Made by a program: the position numbers and the translations under genes. Of a DNA stretch of 60,806 nt, positions 46,901 to 54,987 are shown one piece after another. Under the pieces are notes generated by a model that saw nothing but the letters and a program-made list of their open reading frames with translations, did not search any database and was not told the DNA's origin. Where the stretch lies: the NCBI GenBank assembly GCA_020851975.1, contig JADZBS010000113.1, positions 1 to 60,806 on the forward strand, in the 5' to 3' direction. The stretch comes from Gammaproteobacteria bacterium (GTDB lineage Bacteria > Pseudomonadota > Gammaproteobacteria > Steroidobacterales > GCA-2729495). The number at the start of each line of letters is the position of its first letter. The first letter of the stretch is position 1.

Positions 46901-47371
46901 TCATACCCGATCGAGCACCGCGCTGCCGTCCGGCGTATGCGCCTCGCAGATCAGGGTTCGCCCGCCCTCGTAGCCCGCCAGCCGCACACTGATGTCGGCG
47001 CCGGGCAGCCTGCCGGCGCCATGATCGGGCCACTCGACGAGCAGGACTGCCTCACCAGCCAGCGCATCACCGAGCCCGAGGTCGTCGAGTTCGGCAGGAT
47101 CGCGGATCCGGTACAGGTCGACGTGATAAACCGGCAGCCCTGCGACCACGTAGGGCTCCACCAGCGTGTAGGTGGGGCTCGGCACACGCCCGCCATGGCC
47201 GAGGCGGCGCAGGAAGCCGCGCACGAGCGTGGTCTTGCCGGCGCCCAGATCGCCCTCGAGGTACAGCTTGAACCCGGCGATTGCGGTCGCGCGGAATGCA
47301 TCCGCCAGGCGCGCACCGGCCGCCTCCGTCGCGGTCGCGTCAGGCAGTTCGAGCCTCAGGGATTGAGCCAT
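46901..47371 (-). CDS. tsaE: tRNA t6A biosynthesis ATPase TsaE
   Basis: P-loop ATPase (156 aa) that helps TsaBD make N6-threonylcarbamoyl-adenosine at tRNA position 37. Walker A LEGDLGAGKTTLVRG, then SPTYTLVEPY, VYHVDLYRI and LLVEWPDHG, all family motifs. Starts inside the last codons of nnr (16-nt overlap), the common nnr-tsaE pair. Confidence 0.96.
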   Translation of the reverse strand: MAQSLRLELPDATATEAAGARLADAFRATAIAGFKLYLEGDLGAGKTTLVRGFLRRLGHGGRVPSPTYTLVEPYVVAGLPVYHVDLYRIRDPAELDDLGLGDALAGEAVLLVEWPDHGAGRLPGADISVRLAGYEGGRTLICEAHTPDGSAVLDRV

Positions 47372-48840
47372 CGTCGCAGGGCGGCGAACAGATCGCTGGC
47401 GATCAGGCCGCGTTCCCCGGGCACCGCGGCATCATCGGCCGCGTGCGCATGCACCCAGGCGGCGGCAGCGGCGACACCTGGCCGATCGGTCCCATGGTGC
47501 TGGGCCAGGAGGGCGGCGACCATGCCGGTCAGCACGTCTCCCATGCCGCCGGACGCCATGCCGGGATTGCCGGCATCGATCGCGTACGGGACGGCCCCCG
47601 CCCCGGCGACGAGCGTGCAGCGTCCCTTGAGCAGCGCGACGCCGCCATATCGCGCCGCCAAATCGGATACCGAACCGAGGCGATCGGCCTGGACCTTCGC
47701 GGTGTCGGTTCCAAGCAGGCGGGCCGCCTCGCCCGGATGGGGCGTCAGTACCCAGTCCTCGCGCCGCACCGCCCGGGTCGCGAGCAGGGTCAGCGCATCG
47801 GCATCGACGACCAGCGGCGTCGGCATCGCGAGCACCCGCTCGAGCAGCGCCTCAGCCCAGGCGTCGAGCCCGAGGCCGGGACCGATGGCGATCACCGTCG
47901 CACGGGCCAGCAGCGGCTCGAGATCCGCCACACGACGCACGCCGCGGCACATCAGTTCGGGTCGTGCGGCGGTCATTGCGGCGACGTTTCCAGGCCGGGT
48001 CGCCACACTCACCAGGCCGGCTCCCGAACGCGCTGCCGCCTCGCCGGCGAGGCGCGCGGCCCCGCCCATGCCGGTGTTGCCACCGACGACAAGCACGTGA
48101 CCGAAATGGCCCTTGTGCGCGCTGCGCCCGCGCCGCGGCAACAGCCGCGACTGATCGGTGGCGTCGAAAAGTCGCAGGACCGGCGTGACCCGCGCGACCT
48201 GCCGGGTGGTCACCCCGAGATCCGCGAACTCGATGGCACCGGTGTGATCCGGTCCCGCGCCGACGTACAGCCCGAGCTTGCGGCCGATGAAGGTCACGGT
48301 CACGTCGGCGACTACGGCTGCACCGAGCGGCTGGCCCGTCAGGGCACACAACCCGCTCGGCACGTCCACCGCAATCACCGGCACGGATGCCGCGTTGATG
48401 GCGTCGATGGCCTGCTGCCATGCGCCGGTCACCGGCCGGGTCAGCCCGGTGCCGAGCAGGGCGTCGACGATCAGATCGGCCCTGCCTGCAAGCGGCGTTT
48501 CCAGGGCCGAGACCGTCCCTCCGGCGTCGCGGAATGCACGCCACGCCCCGGCCGCATCGCCAGACAGGCGCTGTGGATCCGACAGCGCGACCACCGTGAC
48601 CTGCCGGCCGACCTGCCTGGCCAGGCGCGCCACGACATAGCCGTCCCCGGCGTTGTTGCCGGCCCCGCAGAGCACGAGCCAGCGGTGCGCGCGCGGGTAT
48701 CGCCGGCGCGCCACGTCGAAGATGCAGGCCCCGGCGCGAGCCATCAACTCGGCCCCGGCGATACCCGCTTCTGCGATGGCGATGCGATCGAGCTCGCGTA
48801 CCTGCGCAGGCGTGAAGACGAGACTCGATGGCGTCGACAT
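47356..48840 (-). CDS. nnr: Bifunctional NAD(P)H-hydrate epimerase / ADP-dependent dehydratase (YjeF/Nnr)
   Basis: Repairs hydrated NAD(P)H (494 aa). N-terminal YjeF_N epimerase (ELMARAGACIFDV, CGAGNNAGDGYVVARLA, DALLGTGLTRPV); C-terminal dehydratase (AHKGHFGHVLVVGGNTGMGGAARLAGEAA in part, DADALTLL, LTPHPGEAARLLG, GNPGMASGGMGDVLTG). ATG at 48840 is only 7 nt from a TATAAT -10 on the minus strand, so the message may be nearly leaderless. Divergent from queG. Confidence 0.96.
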   Translation of the reverse strand: MSTPSSLVFTPAQVRELDRIAIAEAGIAGAELMARAGACIFDVARRRYPRAHRWLVLCGAGNNAGDGYVVARLARQVGRQVTVVALSDPQRLSGDAAGAWRAFRDAGGTVSALETPLAGRADLIVDALLGTGLTRPVTGAWQQAIDAINAASVPVIAVDVPSGLCALTGQPLGAAVVADVTVTFIGRKLGLYVGAGPDHTGAIEFADLGVTTRQVARVTPVLRLFDATDQSRLLPRRGRSAHKGHFGHVLVVGGNTGMGGAARLAGEAAARSGAGLVSVATRPGNVAAMTAARPELMCRGVRRVADLEPLLARATVIAIGPGLGLDAWAEALLERVLAMPTPLVVDADALTLLATRAVRREDWVLTPHPGEAARLLGTDTAKVQADRLGSVSDLAARYGGVALLKGRCTLVAGAGAVPYAIDAGNPGMASGGMGDVLTGMVAALLAQHHGTDRPGVAAAAAWVHAHAADDAAVPGERGLIASDLFAALRRWLNP

Positions 48841-48847
48841 CGGCCTG

Positions 48848-48855
48848 ATTATACT
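48848..48855. promoter_or_regulatory. Overlapping divergent -10 elements between nnr and queG
   Basis: The 8 bases ATTATACT read TATAAT on the minus strand (48853-48848, toward nnr) and TATACT on the plus strand (48850-48855, toward queG). The start codons lie 7 nt and 35 nt away. No clear -35 is seen for either. Polymerase could bind in only one orientation at a time. Confidence 0.5.
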
Positions 48856-48890
48856 GGGCACGTCCGCCCGACGACCGACGCCAGCGCTCC

Positions 48891-49952
48891 GTGAACACCT
48901 TCTCGCCCGATGCGACATTCGTGGACCGTCTCCGCGAGTGGGCCGCTGAACTCGGCTTCCAGCAGCTTGGTGTGGCCCGGCCCGATCCCGGGCCAGCCGG
49001 CGAACGGCTGCGCGAATGGCTCGGCCGCGGCCTGCACGCCGACATGACCTGGCTCGACACCCAGGCTGCCCACCGGCTCGCGCCCGCCGACCTGGTGCCT
49101 GGAACCGTGCGCGTGATCTCGGTGCGCATGGACTACTGGCGCGACGATGCCTACCCGGCGTCCCGCCTGGCGCACGAGCCGGATCGGGCCTGGATTTCCC
49201 GTTACGCACTCGGGCGCGACTACCACCGCGTGATGCGCCCACGACTGCAGCGCCTTGCCGACCGCATCGTGGCGGCAATCGGCCCGTTCGGGTACCGCGT
49301 CTTCGTCGACAGCGCGCCCGTGCTCGAGAAGCCGCTGGCGCAAAGTGCCGGCCTCGGCTGGATCGGCAGGCACACCAACCTCATCAGCCACACCGCCGGC
49401 TCGTGGTTCTTCCTCGGGGAAATGTTCACCGACCTGCCGCTGCCGCCCGACACGCCGGCGCGCGACGGCTGCGGCAGCTGCCAGGCCTGCCTCAAGGCCT
49501 GCCCCACGGGTGCCATCATCGCGCCTTACGTGCTCGACGCCGCCCGCTGCATCTCCTACCTCACCATCGAGAACCGCGGCTCCATACCGGAACCGCTGCG
49601 CGCCGCGATCGGCAACCGGGTGTTCGGCTGCGACGATTGCCAGCTCGCCTGTCCATGGAATCGCTTCGCCCGCCCGTCGATGGAGGCCGACTTCGCGCCG
49701 CGCCAGGGGCTGGACCGGCCTTCCCTCGTGGAACTGTTCGGATGGTCGGAACCGGAATGGCAACACCGCCTGGCCGGCAGCGCGATACGGCGCGTCGGCT
49801 ACGCGGGCTGGCTGCGCAATCTCGCCGTGGCGCTCGGCAACGGGCCGGCGAGTCCCGAGGCGATCCAGGCGCTCACCGCTCGCAGCGATGATGCCTCGGC
49901 GCTCGTGCGCGAGCACGTCGCCTGGGCACTGGGCCGGCTTCGGGCAGCTTAG
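48891..49952 (+). CDS. queG: Epoxyqueuosine reductase QueG
   Basis: Cobalamin- and Fe-S-dependent last step of queuosine synthesis in tRNA (353 aa). It shows VFVDSAPVLEKPLAQSAGLGWIG, two [4Fe-4S] motifs (GCGSCQACLKACPTGAI and CDDCQLACPWN) and a HEAT-like C-terminus (VGYAGWLRNLAVALGNG). The start is GTG at 48891. Convergent with panC, with 4 nt of overlap. Confidence 0.96.
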   Translation: MNTFSPDATFVDRLREWAAELGFQQLGVARPDPGPAGERLREWLGRGLHADMTWLDTQAAHRLAPADLVPGTVRVISVRMDYWRDDAYPASRLAHEPDRAWISRYALGRDYHRVMRPRLQRLADRIVAAIGPFGYRVFVDSAPVLEKPLAQSAGLGWIGRHTNLISHTAGSWFFLGEMFTDLPLPPDTPARDGCGSCQACLKACPTGAIIAPYVLDAARCISYLTIENRGSIPEPLRAAIGNRVFGCDDCQLACPWNRFARPSMEADFAPRQGLDRPSLVELFGWSEPEWQHRLAGSAIRRVGYAGWLRNLAVALGNGPASPEAIQALTARSDDASALVREHVAWALGRLRAA

Positions 49953-50797
49953 GGCAGACGGACGGAGACGTTGTCGATGAGGCGCGCCCGGCCGAGGCGG
50001 GCCGCTGCCAGCACGCGCAGGCGCCGCGTGCCGGGCTGCGGCAGCGTCAGATCCGCTGCAGAACGAATGGCGACGTAGTCGGGGCGGAAACCCGCCCGCC
50101 GCAGGCTCGCCAGAGCCGCCCGCTCGATGGCACGCCGGTCGCCCTCATTGGCGAGCAGACGCTGCCGGCAGGCGAGCAGCGTCTCGTACAGCCGGGGCGC
50201 CACGGTGCGCTCGGCCGGTGTGAGGTACTGGTTGCGGGAACTCATGGCAAGCCCGTCGGCGTCGCGCACGGTCGGTGCACCGAGCACCTGCAGCGGCAGG
50301 TGCAGGTCGGCACACATGCGCCGGATGACCGTGAGCTGCTGGTAGTCCTTCTCGCCGAACACGGCCATGTCCGGCCCGACGATGTTGAACAGCCGCAGCA
50401 CGACGGAGGTGACGCCGTCGAAGTGCCCCGGGCGGAATGCACCACACAAGTCGGTCGACAGGCCCGGCACCGACACCACCGTGGCACCACCGGCTCGCGG
50501 GTACATGGTCGCCACGCCGGGCACCAGGACGGCATCGGCCCGGGCCGCGCGCAGCCGGCGCAGATCGGCGGCCAGGGTGCGCGGGTACGACGCGAAGTCT
50601 TCACTGGGCCCGAACTGGGTCGGGTTGACGAAGATGCTGACCATGACCCGATCGGCCCGCTGCCGAGCCAGCCGCAGGAGGCTGACGTGACCGTCATGCA
50701 GGTTGCCCATGGTCGGCACCAGCGCCACGGTCTGGCCGGCATGCCGCCAGGCCTGCACGAGGGCACGTGTCGGACGAAGGCTGCGCAGGATATCCAT
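49949..50797 (-). CDS. panC: Pantothenate synthetase
   Basis: Joins pantoate and beta-alanine using ATP (282 aa). Motifs: LVPTMGNLHDGHVSLLR, FVNPTQFGPSEDFASYPR, VFGEKDYQQL and SSRNQYL (KMSKS-like). ATG at 50797. No strong Shine-Dalgarno is present; a hairpin occupies the space between the panB stop and this start. Confidence 0.97.
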   Translation of the reverse strand: MDILRSLRPTRALVQAWRHAGQTVALVPTMGNLHDGHVSLLRLARQRADRVMVSIFVNPTQFGPSEDFASYPRTLAADLRRLRAARADAVLVPGVATMYPRAGGATVVSVPGLSTDLCGAFRPGHFDGVTSVVLRLFNIVGPDMAVFGEKDYQQLTVIRRMCADLHLPLQVLGAPTVRDADGLAMSSRNQYLTPAERTVAPRLYETLLACRQRLLANEGDRRAIERAALASLRRAGFRPDYVAIRSAADLTLPQPGTRRLRVLAAARLGRARLIDNVSVRLP

Positions 50798-50810
50798 GTC
50801 GAGGTCGATG

Positions 50811-50832
50811 CCGGCGGCGGGAATGCCGCCGG
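50811..50832 (-). other. Intercistronic hairpin between panB and panC
   Basis: CCGGCGGC (50811-50818), 6-nt loop, GCCGCCGG (50825-50832): a perfect 8-bp G+C stem directly after the panB stop and 13 nt before the panC ATG. It lacks a T-run, so it is more likely to affect mRNA decay or panC initiation than to terminate transcription. Confidence 0.6.
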
Positions 50833-51666
50833 TCAGGAAAAGCAGTGCTGCGCAGCCGGGTAGGCGCGCGTCTTCACGGCCTTCACGTAGGCCTCGCAGG
50901 CGTCGCCCGGCGAGCCGGCACCTTCCATGAAGTCCTGCACGAAGCGCGGCAGGCGGCCCTGCGTGATGCCGAGAATGTCGTAGAGCACCAGGATCTGTCC
51001 GTCGACCTGCGGTCCGGCGCCGATGCCGATCACCGGCACCGCCACCGCGTCGCGCACCGCCTGGCCGACATCGGTCGGCACACATTCCAGCAGCACGATA
51101 TCGGCCCCGGCTCGCTCGAGGGCCACGGCATCCTCGACCATCTGGCGTGCCTGGCCTTCCTCGCGTCCCTGCACACGGAAGCCACCGAGCTTGTGGACAG
51201 ACTGCGGCCTGAGCCCGATGTGCGCACACACAGGGATGTCGTGCCGTGCCAGGTGCTCGACGATGCCGAGCTGGCCGCCGCCACCCTCGAGCTTGACCAT
51301 CATCGCCCCGCCCTCCTGCATCAGGCGCACCGCATTCTCGAGCGCCTGTACCGGAGTCGTATAGCTCATGAACGGCATGTCGGCCATGAGAAAGGCACGC
51401 CTCAGGCCCCGCGACACGACGCGACAGTGGTAGATCATGTCGGCCACCGTCACCGGTACGGTCGTGTCGTGCCCCTGGATCACCATGCCCAGCGAGTCAC
51501 CGACGAGCACCACATCGGTCCCTGCCTGATCGACGATGCAGGCGAAGCTGGCATCGTAGGCTGTGAGGCAGGCGATCGGCTCGCGCTCTGCCTTCATGGT
51601 GCGCAGGGTCGACACGTTGACCGGCGGCTGCGACATGCCGCGCTGCTCGAGCTGCTTGTAGGCCAA
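50833..51666 (-). CDS. panB: Ketopantoate hydroxymethyltransferase
   Basis: First step of pantothenate synthesis (277 aa): LTAYDASFACIVDQAGTDVVLVGDSLGMV, then MIYHCRVVSRG, MMVKLEGG, HIGLRPQSVHKLGGF and IGIGAGPQVDGQILVLYD. TTG at 51666 has a GGAGAG site 5 nt upstream; ATG at 51636 is an alternative, without a site and ten residues shorter. Follows the kinase gene after 29 nt. Confidence 0.96.
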   Translation of the reverse strand: MAYKQLEQRGMSQPPVNVSTLRTMKAEREPIACLTAYDASFACIVDQAGTDVVLVGDSLGMVIQGHDTTVPVTVADMIYHCRVVSRGLRRAFLMADMPFMSYTTPVQALENAVRLMQEGGAMMVKLEGGGGQLGIVEHLARHDIPVCAHIGLRPQSVHKLGGFRVQGREEGQARQMVEDAVALERAGADIVLLECVPTDVGQAVRDAVAVPVIGIGAGPQVDGQILVLYDILGITQGRLPRFVQDFMEGAGSPGDACEAYVKAVKTRAYPAAQHCFS

Positions 51667-51695
51667 GTTGGCTCTCCGCTGGGGTGCCGCCGGGT

Positions 51696-52343
51696 TCAGG
51701 CCAGCGCGGCGGTCACCGGATTGAAGAAATGACGTCCGCTGCGAATCCGGCAGATCTCGTCTCGCAGCAGGGCGAAGTGCTGTTCATTATGGACCGGATC
51801 GATGGTGGCTGCGTTGACGATCAGCAACGGAGCCGAGTCATAGGCGTGGAAGAAACGCGCGTAGCTCTCGGCCAGTCGCTCCAGATAGCGTCGGTTGATC
51901 GCCTGCTCGTAGTCGAGCCCGCGACGGGCGATCCGGAACATCAACGTGTCGACCGGCGCCTGCAGGTACACCACGAGATCGGGCACCGGCGGGTCGAGTT
52001 CGAGCGAGGCGCAGACACGATCGTAGAGCGCAAGCTCATCGCGATCCAGGTTGATCTCGGCAAACAACCGGTCCTTCTCCACCATGAAATCGGCAACCCG
52101 TATCGGGTTGAACATGTCCTGCTGGCGCAGCTGCTCGGCCTGGCGGGCGCGTTGGAACAGGAAAAACAGCTGGGCCGGCAGGGCTGCACCGCGCGGGTCG
52201 CGGTAGAAGCGCTCCAGGAACGGATTGGCTTCGGCCTCCTCGAGGATCAGTTCGCTGTCGATGCTCGCGGCAAGGCGCCTCGCCAGGCTGGTCTTGCCCA
52301 CGCCGATGGGCCCCTCGATGACGATGTAACGTCGCTCCGCCAT
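51696..52343 (-). CDS. Deoxynucleoside kinase (dAdo/dGuo kinase family)
   Basis: A 215-aa dNK-family kinase: P-loop EGPIGVGKTSLARRLA, EEAEANPFLERFY, the DRYVC-like segment ELALYDRVCASLE and the lid region RIARRGLDYEQAINRRYLERL. It should phosphorylate deoxynucleosides for salvage; substrate preference is not visible. The folK-kinase-panB-panC order is recurrent in gammaproteobacteria and betaproteobacteria. Confidence 0.88.
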   Translation of the reverse strand: MAERRYIVIEGPIGVGKTSLARRLAASIDSELILEEAEANPFLERFYRDPRGAALPAQLFFLFQRARQAEQLRQQDMFNPIRVADFMVEKDRLFAEINLDRDELALYDRVCASLELDPPVPDLVVYLQAPVDTLMFRIARRGLDYEQAINRRYLERLAESYARFFHAYDSAPLLIVNAATIDPVHNEQHFALLRDEICRIRSGRHFFNPVTAALA

Positions 52344-52361
52344 GCACGGCTCTCGTTCTCG

Positions 52362-52898
52362 TTATATGGGGCCGGTCACCTCGGCCGGCCGCGCCGGCCG
52401 CACGCACTCCAGGCCGGAGCGCTCGAGGTTCGCTGCCAGCACCGCTGCCCGCCCGAGGCCCGGAATGCGCAGCCCGGGCGCGACCTCCAGCAGAGGGAAC
52501 AATACAAAATTCCGCTCCGCCACGCCCGGATGAGGCAGCACGAGTCCCGGCCCTGCGGAGCATCGTGACCCGTAGAGCAGCAGGTCCAGATCCAGCACAC
52601 GCGGTCCCCAGCGGTCCTCGGCCTCGCGACGCCGCCCCTGCGCCGACTCGATGGCCTTGAGTCCGGCGAGCAGCGCTTCCGGCGACATCTGCGTCAACAG
52701 CCCGGCTGCCGCATTGACGAAGTGGGGCTGGTCCTGCGGTCCGAGGGGTGGATTGCAGTAGAAAGCCGATGCTGCGACCAGCCGCGTTCCCGGCAGGCCG
52801 GCCCGCGCACCGAGTGCGCGCTCGAGCTGGGCTACCGGATCGCCGAGGTTGCTGCCGAGGGCAACATACGCCGGGGTCCATACGCTCTGGCGGGTCAT
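52362..52898 (-). CDS. folK: 6-hydroxymethyl-7,8-dihydropterin pyrophosphokinase
   Basis: Folate pathway HPPK (178 aa): YVALGSNLGDPVAQLERAL, FYCNPPLGPQDQPHFVNAA, RWGPRVLDLDLLLYG and LPHPGVAERNFVLFPLLEVAP, the full HPPK signature including the catalytic DLD. 33 nt after pcnB. Confidence 0.97.
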   Translation of the reverse strand: MTRQSVWTPAYVALGSNLGDPVAQLERALGARAGLPGTRLVAASAFYCNPPLGPQDQPHFVNAAAGLLTQMSPEALLAGLKAIESAQGRRREAEDRWGPRVLDLDLLLYGSRCSAGPGLVLPHPGVAERNFVLFPLLEVAPGLRIPGLGRAAVLAANLERSGLECVRPARPAEVTGPI

Positions 52899-52931
52899 GG
52901 TTGAACGGCGGCCGTTCGCAATGGCGGCGCC

Positions 52932-54287
52932 TCAGTTCCCGGGCGGCGACTCGGATGGCACCGCAAGGCGCTGCGCACCGCCCCGCCGTGGCCCGCGACG
53001 CCGACGTCTGGAGCTGCCACCCGGACGTTCCAGGCCGAGTTCGCGCCGCTGCTGCTCGGGAGGCAACTGCTGCAGCGTGGTCCACCAGTGGGCGAGGTCG
53101 GGATCGGCGTTGCCCGCCCGGGCCCGCAACACCAGCAGGTCGTAGGCGGCCCGGAAGCGCTTGCTCTCGATGAATGCCAGCGCACGCGCACCGCGCGTGC
53201 GCTCGAAGCGCGACTGCAACTGGAGCATCTCGCGCATCGGCACCGAAAAGCGCTTCGGCACCGCGATCCGTTCGGTCTGTTCGCGCGCGAGCTCGCCGGC
53301 GGCCACGGCGAGCGCCTGGAAGTCCGACATGGCGTCACCGCCCAGCGCCGCTGCACGATCGGCCACCGGACCCCACAGGAAGACGCCAAGCAGGAACATT
53401 GGCGTCACCGGTCGATCTTCCGCGACGCGGGCATCCGTGTTGGCGAGCGCCTCTTCGAGAAAGCACTCGCGGGCATCGCCGCCGGGTCCGAGCCACTGCG
53501 CCGTCGCCGGAAACAGGTGCTCGAACAGCCCGAGCCGGCGCAGTTGCCGGAAACTCGCCTGCGCGTGGCCAGCCTGAAACAATTTCAGGAATTCCTCGAA
53601 GAGCCGCGCAGCCGGCACGCCGTCGACGAGGTGCGCCAGTTCGGGAATGAGCGCCGCACAGCCGGCATCGATTTCGAAGTCGAGCTTGGCGGCGAAGCGC
53701 GCTGCCCGCAGCATGCGCACCGGGTCTTCGCGAAAACGGGTTTCCGGATCGCCGATGAGCCGCAGCCGGCGGGCATGCACGTCGGCGAAACCACCCGTGA
53801 AGTCCCAGACCGAATAGTCGGCGATGTTGTAGTAGAGGGAGTTGGCGGTGAAGTCCCGGCGCCAGACGTCTTCCTCGATGTTGCCGTAGACGTTGTCGCG
53901 AATCAGGCGGCCCGTCTCCTCCGAAACCTCCCGGTGTCCGGCGGCCTGCTCTTCGTTGCCGAAGCCGCGAAAGGTCGCCACCTCGATGATCTCGTGCCCG
54001 AAGCGCACGTGCGCCAGGCGGAATCGGCGGCCGATCAGCCGGCTGTTGCCGAACAAGGCACGCACGTCCTCCGGATGCGCATCGGTGGCGACGTCGAAGT
54101 CCTTCGGGTGCCGCCCGAGCAGCAGGTCACGCACGCTGCCGCCGACGAGGAACGCCTGATAGCCCGCGTCCTTGAGTCGGTAGAGAACCTTCAGAGCATT
54201 TTTGGAAATATCGGCCCGGGAGATGTTGTGTTCGGACCGCGGGATGACCTGGGGTGCCGGCTGTACGGAATGTGGAGTGTCGGACAA
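52932..54287 (-). CDS. pcnB: Poly(A) polymerase I
   Basis: Nucleotidyltransferase (451 aa) that adds 3' poly(A) tails, marking RNAs for decay. LVGGSVRDLLLGRHPKDFDVATDAHPE in part is the GGxVRD...DxD catalytic core; RRDFTANSLYYNI and EDPVRMLRAARFAAKLDFEI follow; an Arg-rich C-terminus (SRRRRRGPRRGG) may bind RNA. The start is TTG at 54287 with no ATG nearby. In E. coli pcnB also has an inefficient non-ATG start, thought to limit its level. Confidence 0.95.
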   Translation of the reverse strand: MSDTPHSVQPAPQVIPRSEHNISRADISKNALKVLYRLKDAGYQAFLVGGSVRDLLLGRHPKDFDVATDAHPEDVRALFGNSRLIGRRFRLAHVRFGHEIIEVATFRGFGNEEQAAGHREVSEETGRLIRDNVYGNIEEDVWRRDFTANSLYYNIADYSVWDFTGGFADVHARRLRLIGDPETRFREDPVRMLRAARFAAKLDFEIDAGCAALIPELAHLVDGVPAARLFEEFLKLFQAGHAQASFRQLRRLGLFEHLFPATAQWLGPGGDARECFLEEALANTDARVAEDRPVTPMFLLGVFLWGPVADRAAALGGDAMSDFQALAVAAGELAREQTERIAVPKRFSVPMREMLQLQSRFERTRGARALAFIESKRFRAAYDLLVLRARAGNADPDLAHWWTTLQQLPPEQQRRELGLERPGGSSRRRRRGPRRGGAQRLAVPSESPPGN

Positions 54288-54299
54288 TACGTGCCCCGC

Positions 54300-54327
54300 T
54301 TGTGGGTTTGCTGCCGGTACCTATAAT
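54300..54327 (+). promoter_or_regulatory. Promoter for tRNA-Glu
   Basis: -35 TTGTGG (54300-54305), 16-nt spacer, perfect -10 TATAAT (54322-54327), 36 nt before the mature tRNA. The same AT patch reads TATTAT on the minus strand (54328-54323) and may also serve the divergent pcnB. Confidence 0.65.
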
Positions 54328-54363
54328 AGCAGCCCGCCCGGCCACGGGCATCGCGCCGCGCGA

Positions 54364-54439
54364 GCTCCCTTCGTCTAGCGGTCCAGGACGCGGCCCTCTC
54401 AAGGCTGAAACATGGGTTCGATTCCCATAGGGAGCGCCA
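54364..54439 (+). tRNA. tRNA-Glu (anticodon CTC)
   Basis: 76 nt. Acceptor GCTCCCT (54364-54370) pairs with AGGGAGC (54429-54435); anticodon stem CGGCC/GGCTG with loop CTCTCAA, anticodon CTC; T arm ATGGG-TTCGATT-CCCAT; discriminator G then encoded CCA. The body resembles E. coli tRNA-Glu (TTCGTCTAG in the D arm). Reads GAG. Confidence 0.97.
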
Positions 54440-54456
54440 CGGGCGGTGCCGACAGC

Positions 54457-54987
54457 ATGGCACAGCCCCGAATGACAGCCGCCCGCACGTTCGACCTGCT
54501 GCGACGCCTGGCGGCGACTGCCTACGACCTGATCGTGCTTGCTGGTGTGCTCGCCGCCAGCTCCCTGGCGATCGTCCTCGCCCGTGGCGGGGAAGCCGTA
54601 CCGACAGGCAGCCGCGCCTTTCAGGCATTTCTCGTCGTGCAGGTGGCGGCTTACTTCGCCGGCTTCTGGCGCCACGGGGGGCAGACGCCCGGCATGCGCC
54701 CCTGGCACCTGTGCGTGCAGACCGCCGCGGGTACCACGCTCACCTGGCAACAGGCCATCACGCGTCTCGGTGGCGCGCTCCTGTCCATCGCGAGCCTCGG
54801 ACTCGGTCTGGCGTGGCTGCTCGTCGATCGTCACGGGCTTGCCGGCACGACCGCCTCAGCGGCACGCGCGTGGTGCGCACGACGCCTTCGTGACGAATCT
54901 CAGCGCGCGCGCACCACCATCACGCTGGCAACGACAGCCAGTACGACCGTCGGCATCCAGCCCACGATCAGGGGCTCGAGCTTGTAG
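54457..54987 (+). CDS. RDD-family membrane protein, probably frameshifted near its 3' end
   Basis: RDD proteins are small membrane proteins with a conserved Arg-Asp-Asp motif, often linked to ion transport or stress. From ATG at 54457 the frame gives FDLLRRLAATAYDLIVLAGVLAAS (helix 1), AYFAGFWRHGGQTPGMRPW and VDRHGLAG. At about 54843 the family ending, HDRLSGTRVV and a stop at 54891-54893, continues in the next frame. A single missing T (GCC-GGCAC for GCC-TGG-CAC) explains this. As read, the protein runs on to 54987 with 31 unrelated residues and overlaps lptG; corrected, it would end at 54893 (about 146 aa), 6 nt before lptG. Confidence 0.75.
   Translation: MAQPRMTAARTFDLLRRLAATAYDLIVLAGVLAASSLAIVLARGGEAVPTGSRAFQAFLVVQVAAYFAGFWRHGGQTPGMRPWHLCVQTAAGTTLTWQQAITRLGGALLSIASLGLGLAWLLVDRHGLAGTTASAARAWCARRLRDESQRARTTITLATTASTTVGIQPTIRGSSL

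Noticed and set aside
50811..50832. panB-panC hairpin as a Rho-independent terminator
   Set aside because: No T-run follows on the transcribed strand, and panC has no other obvious promoter.
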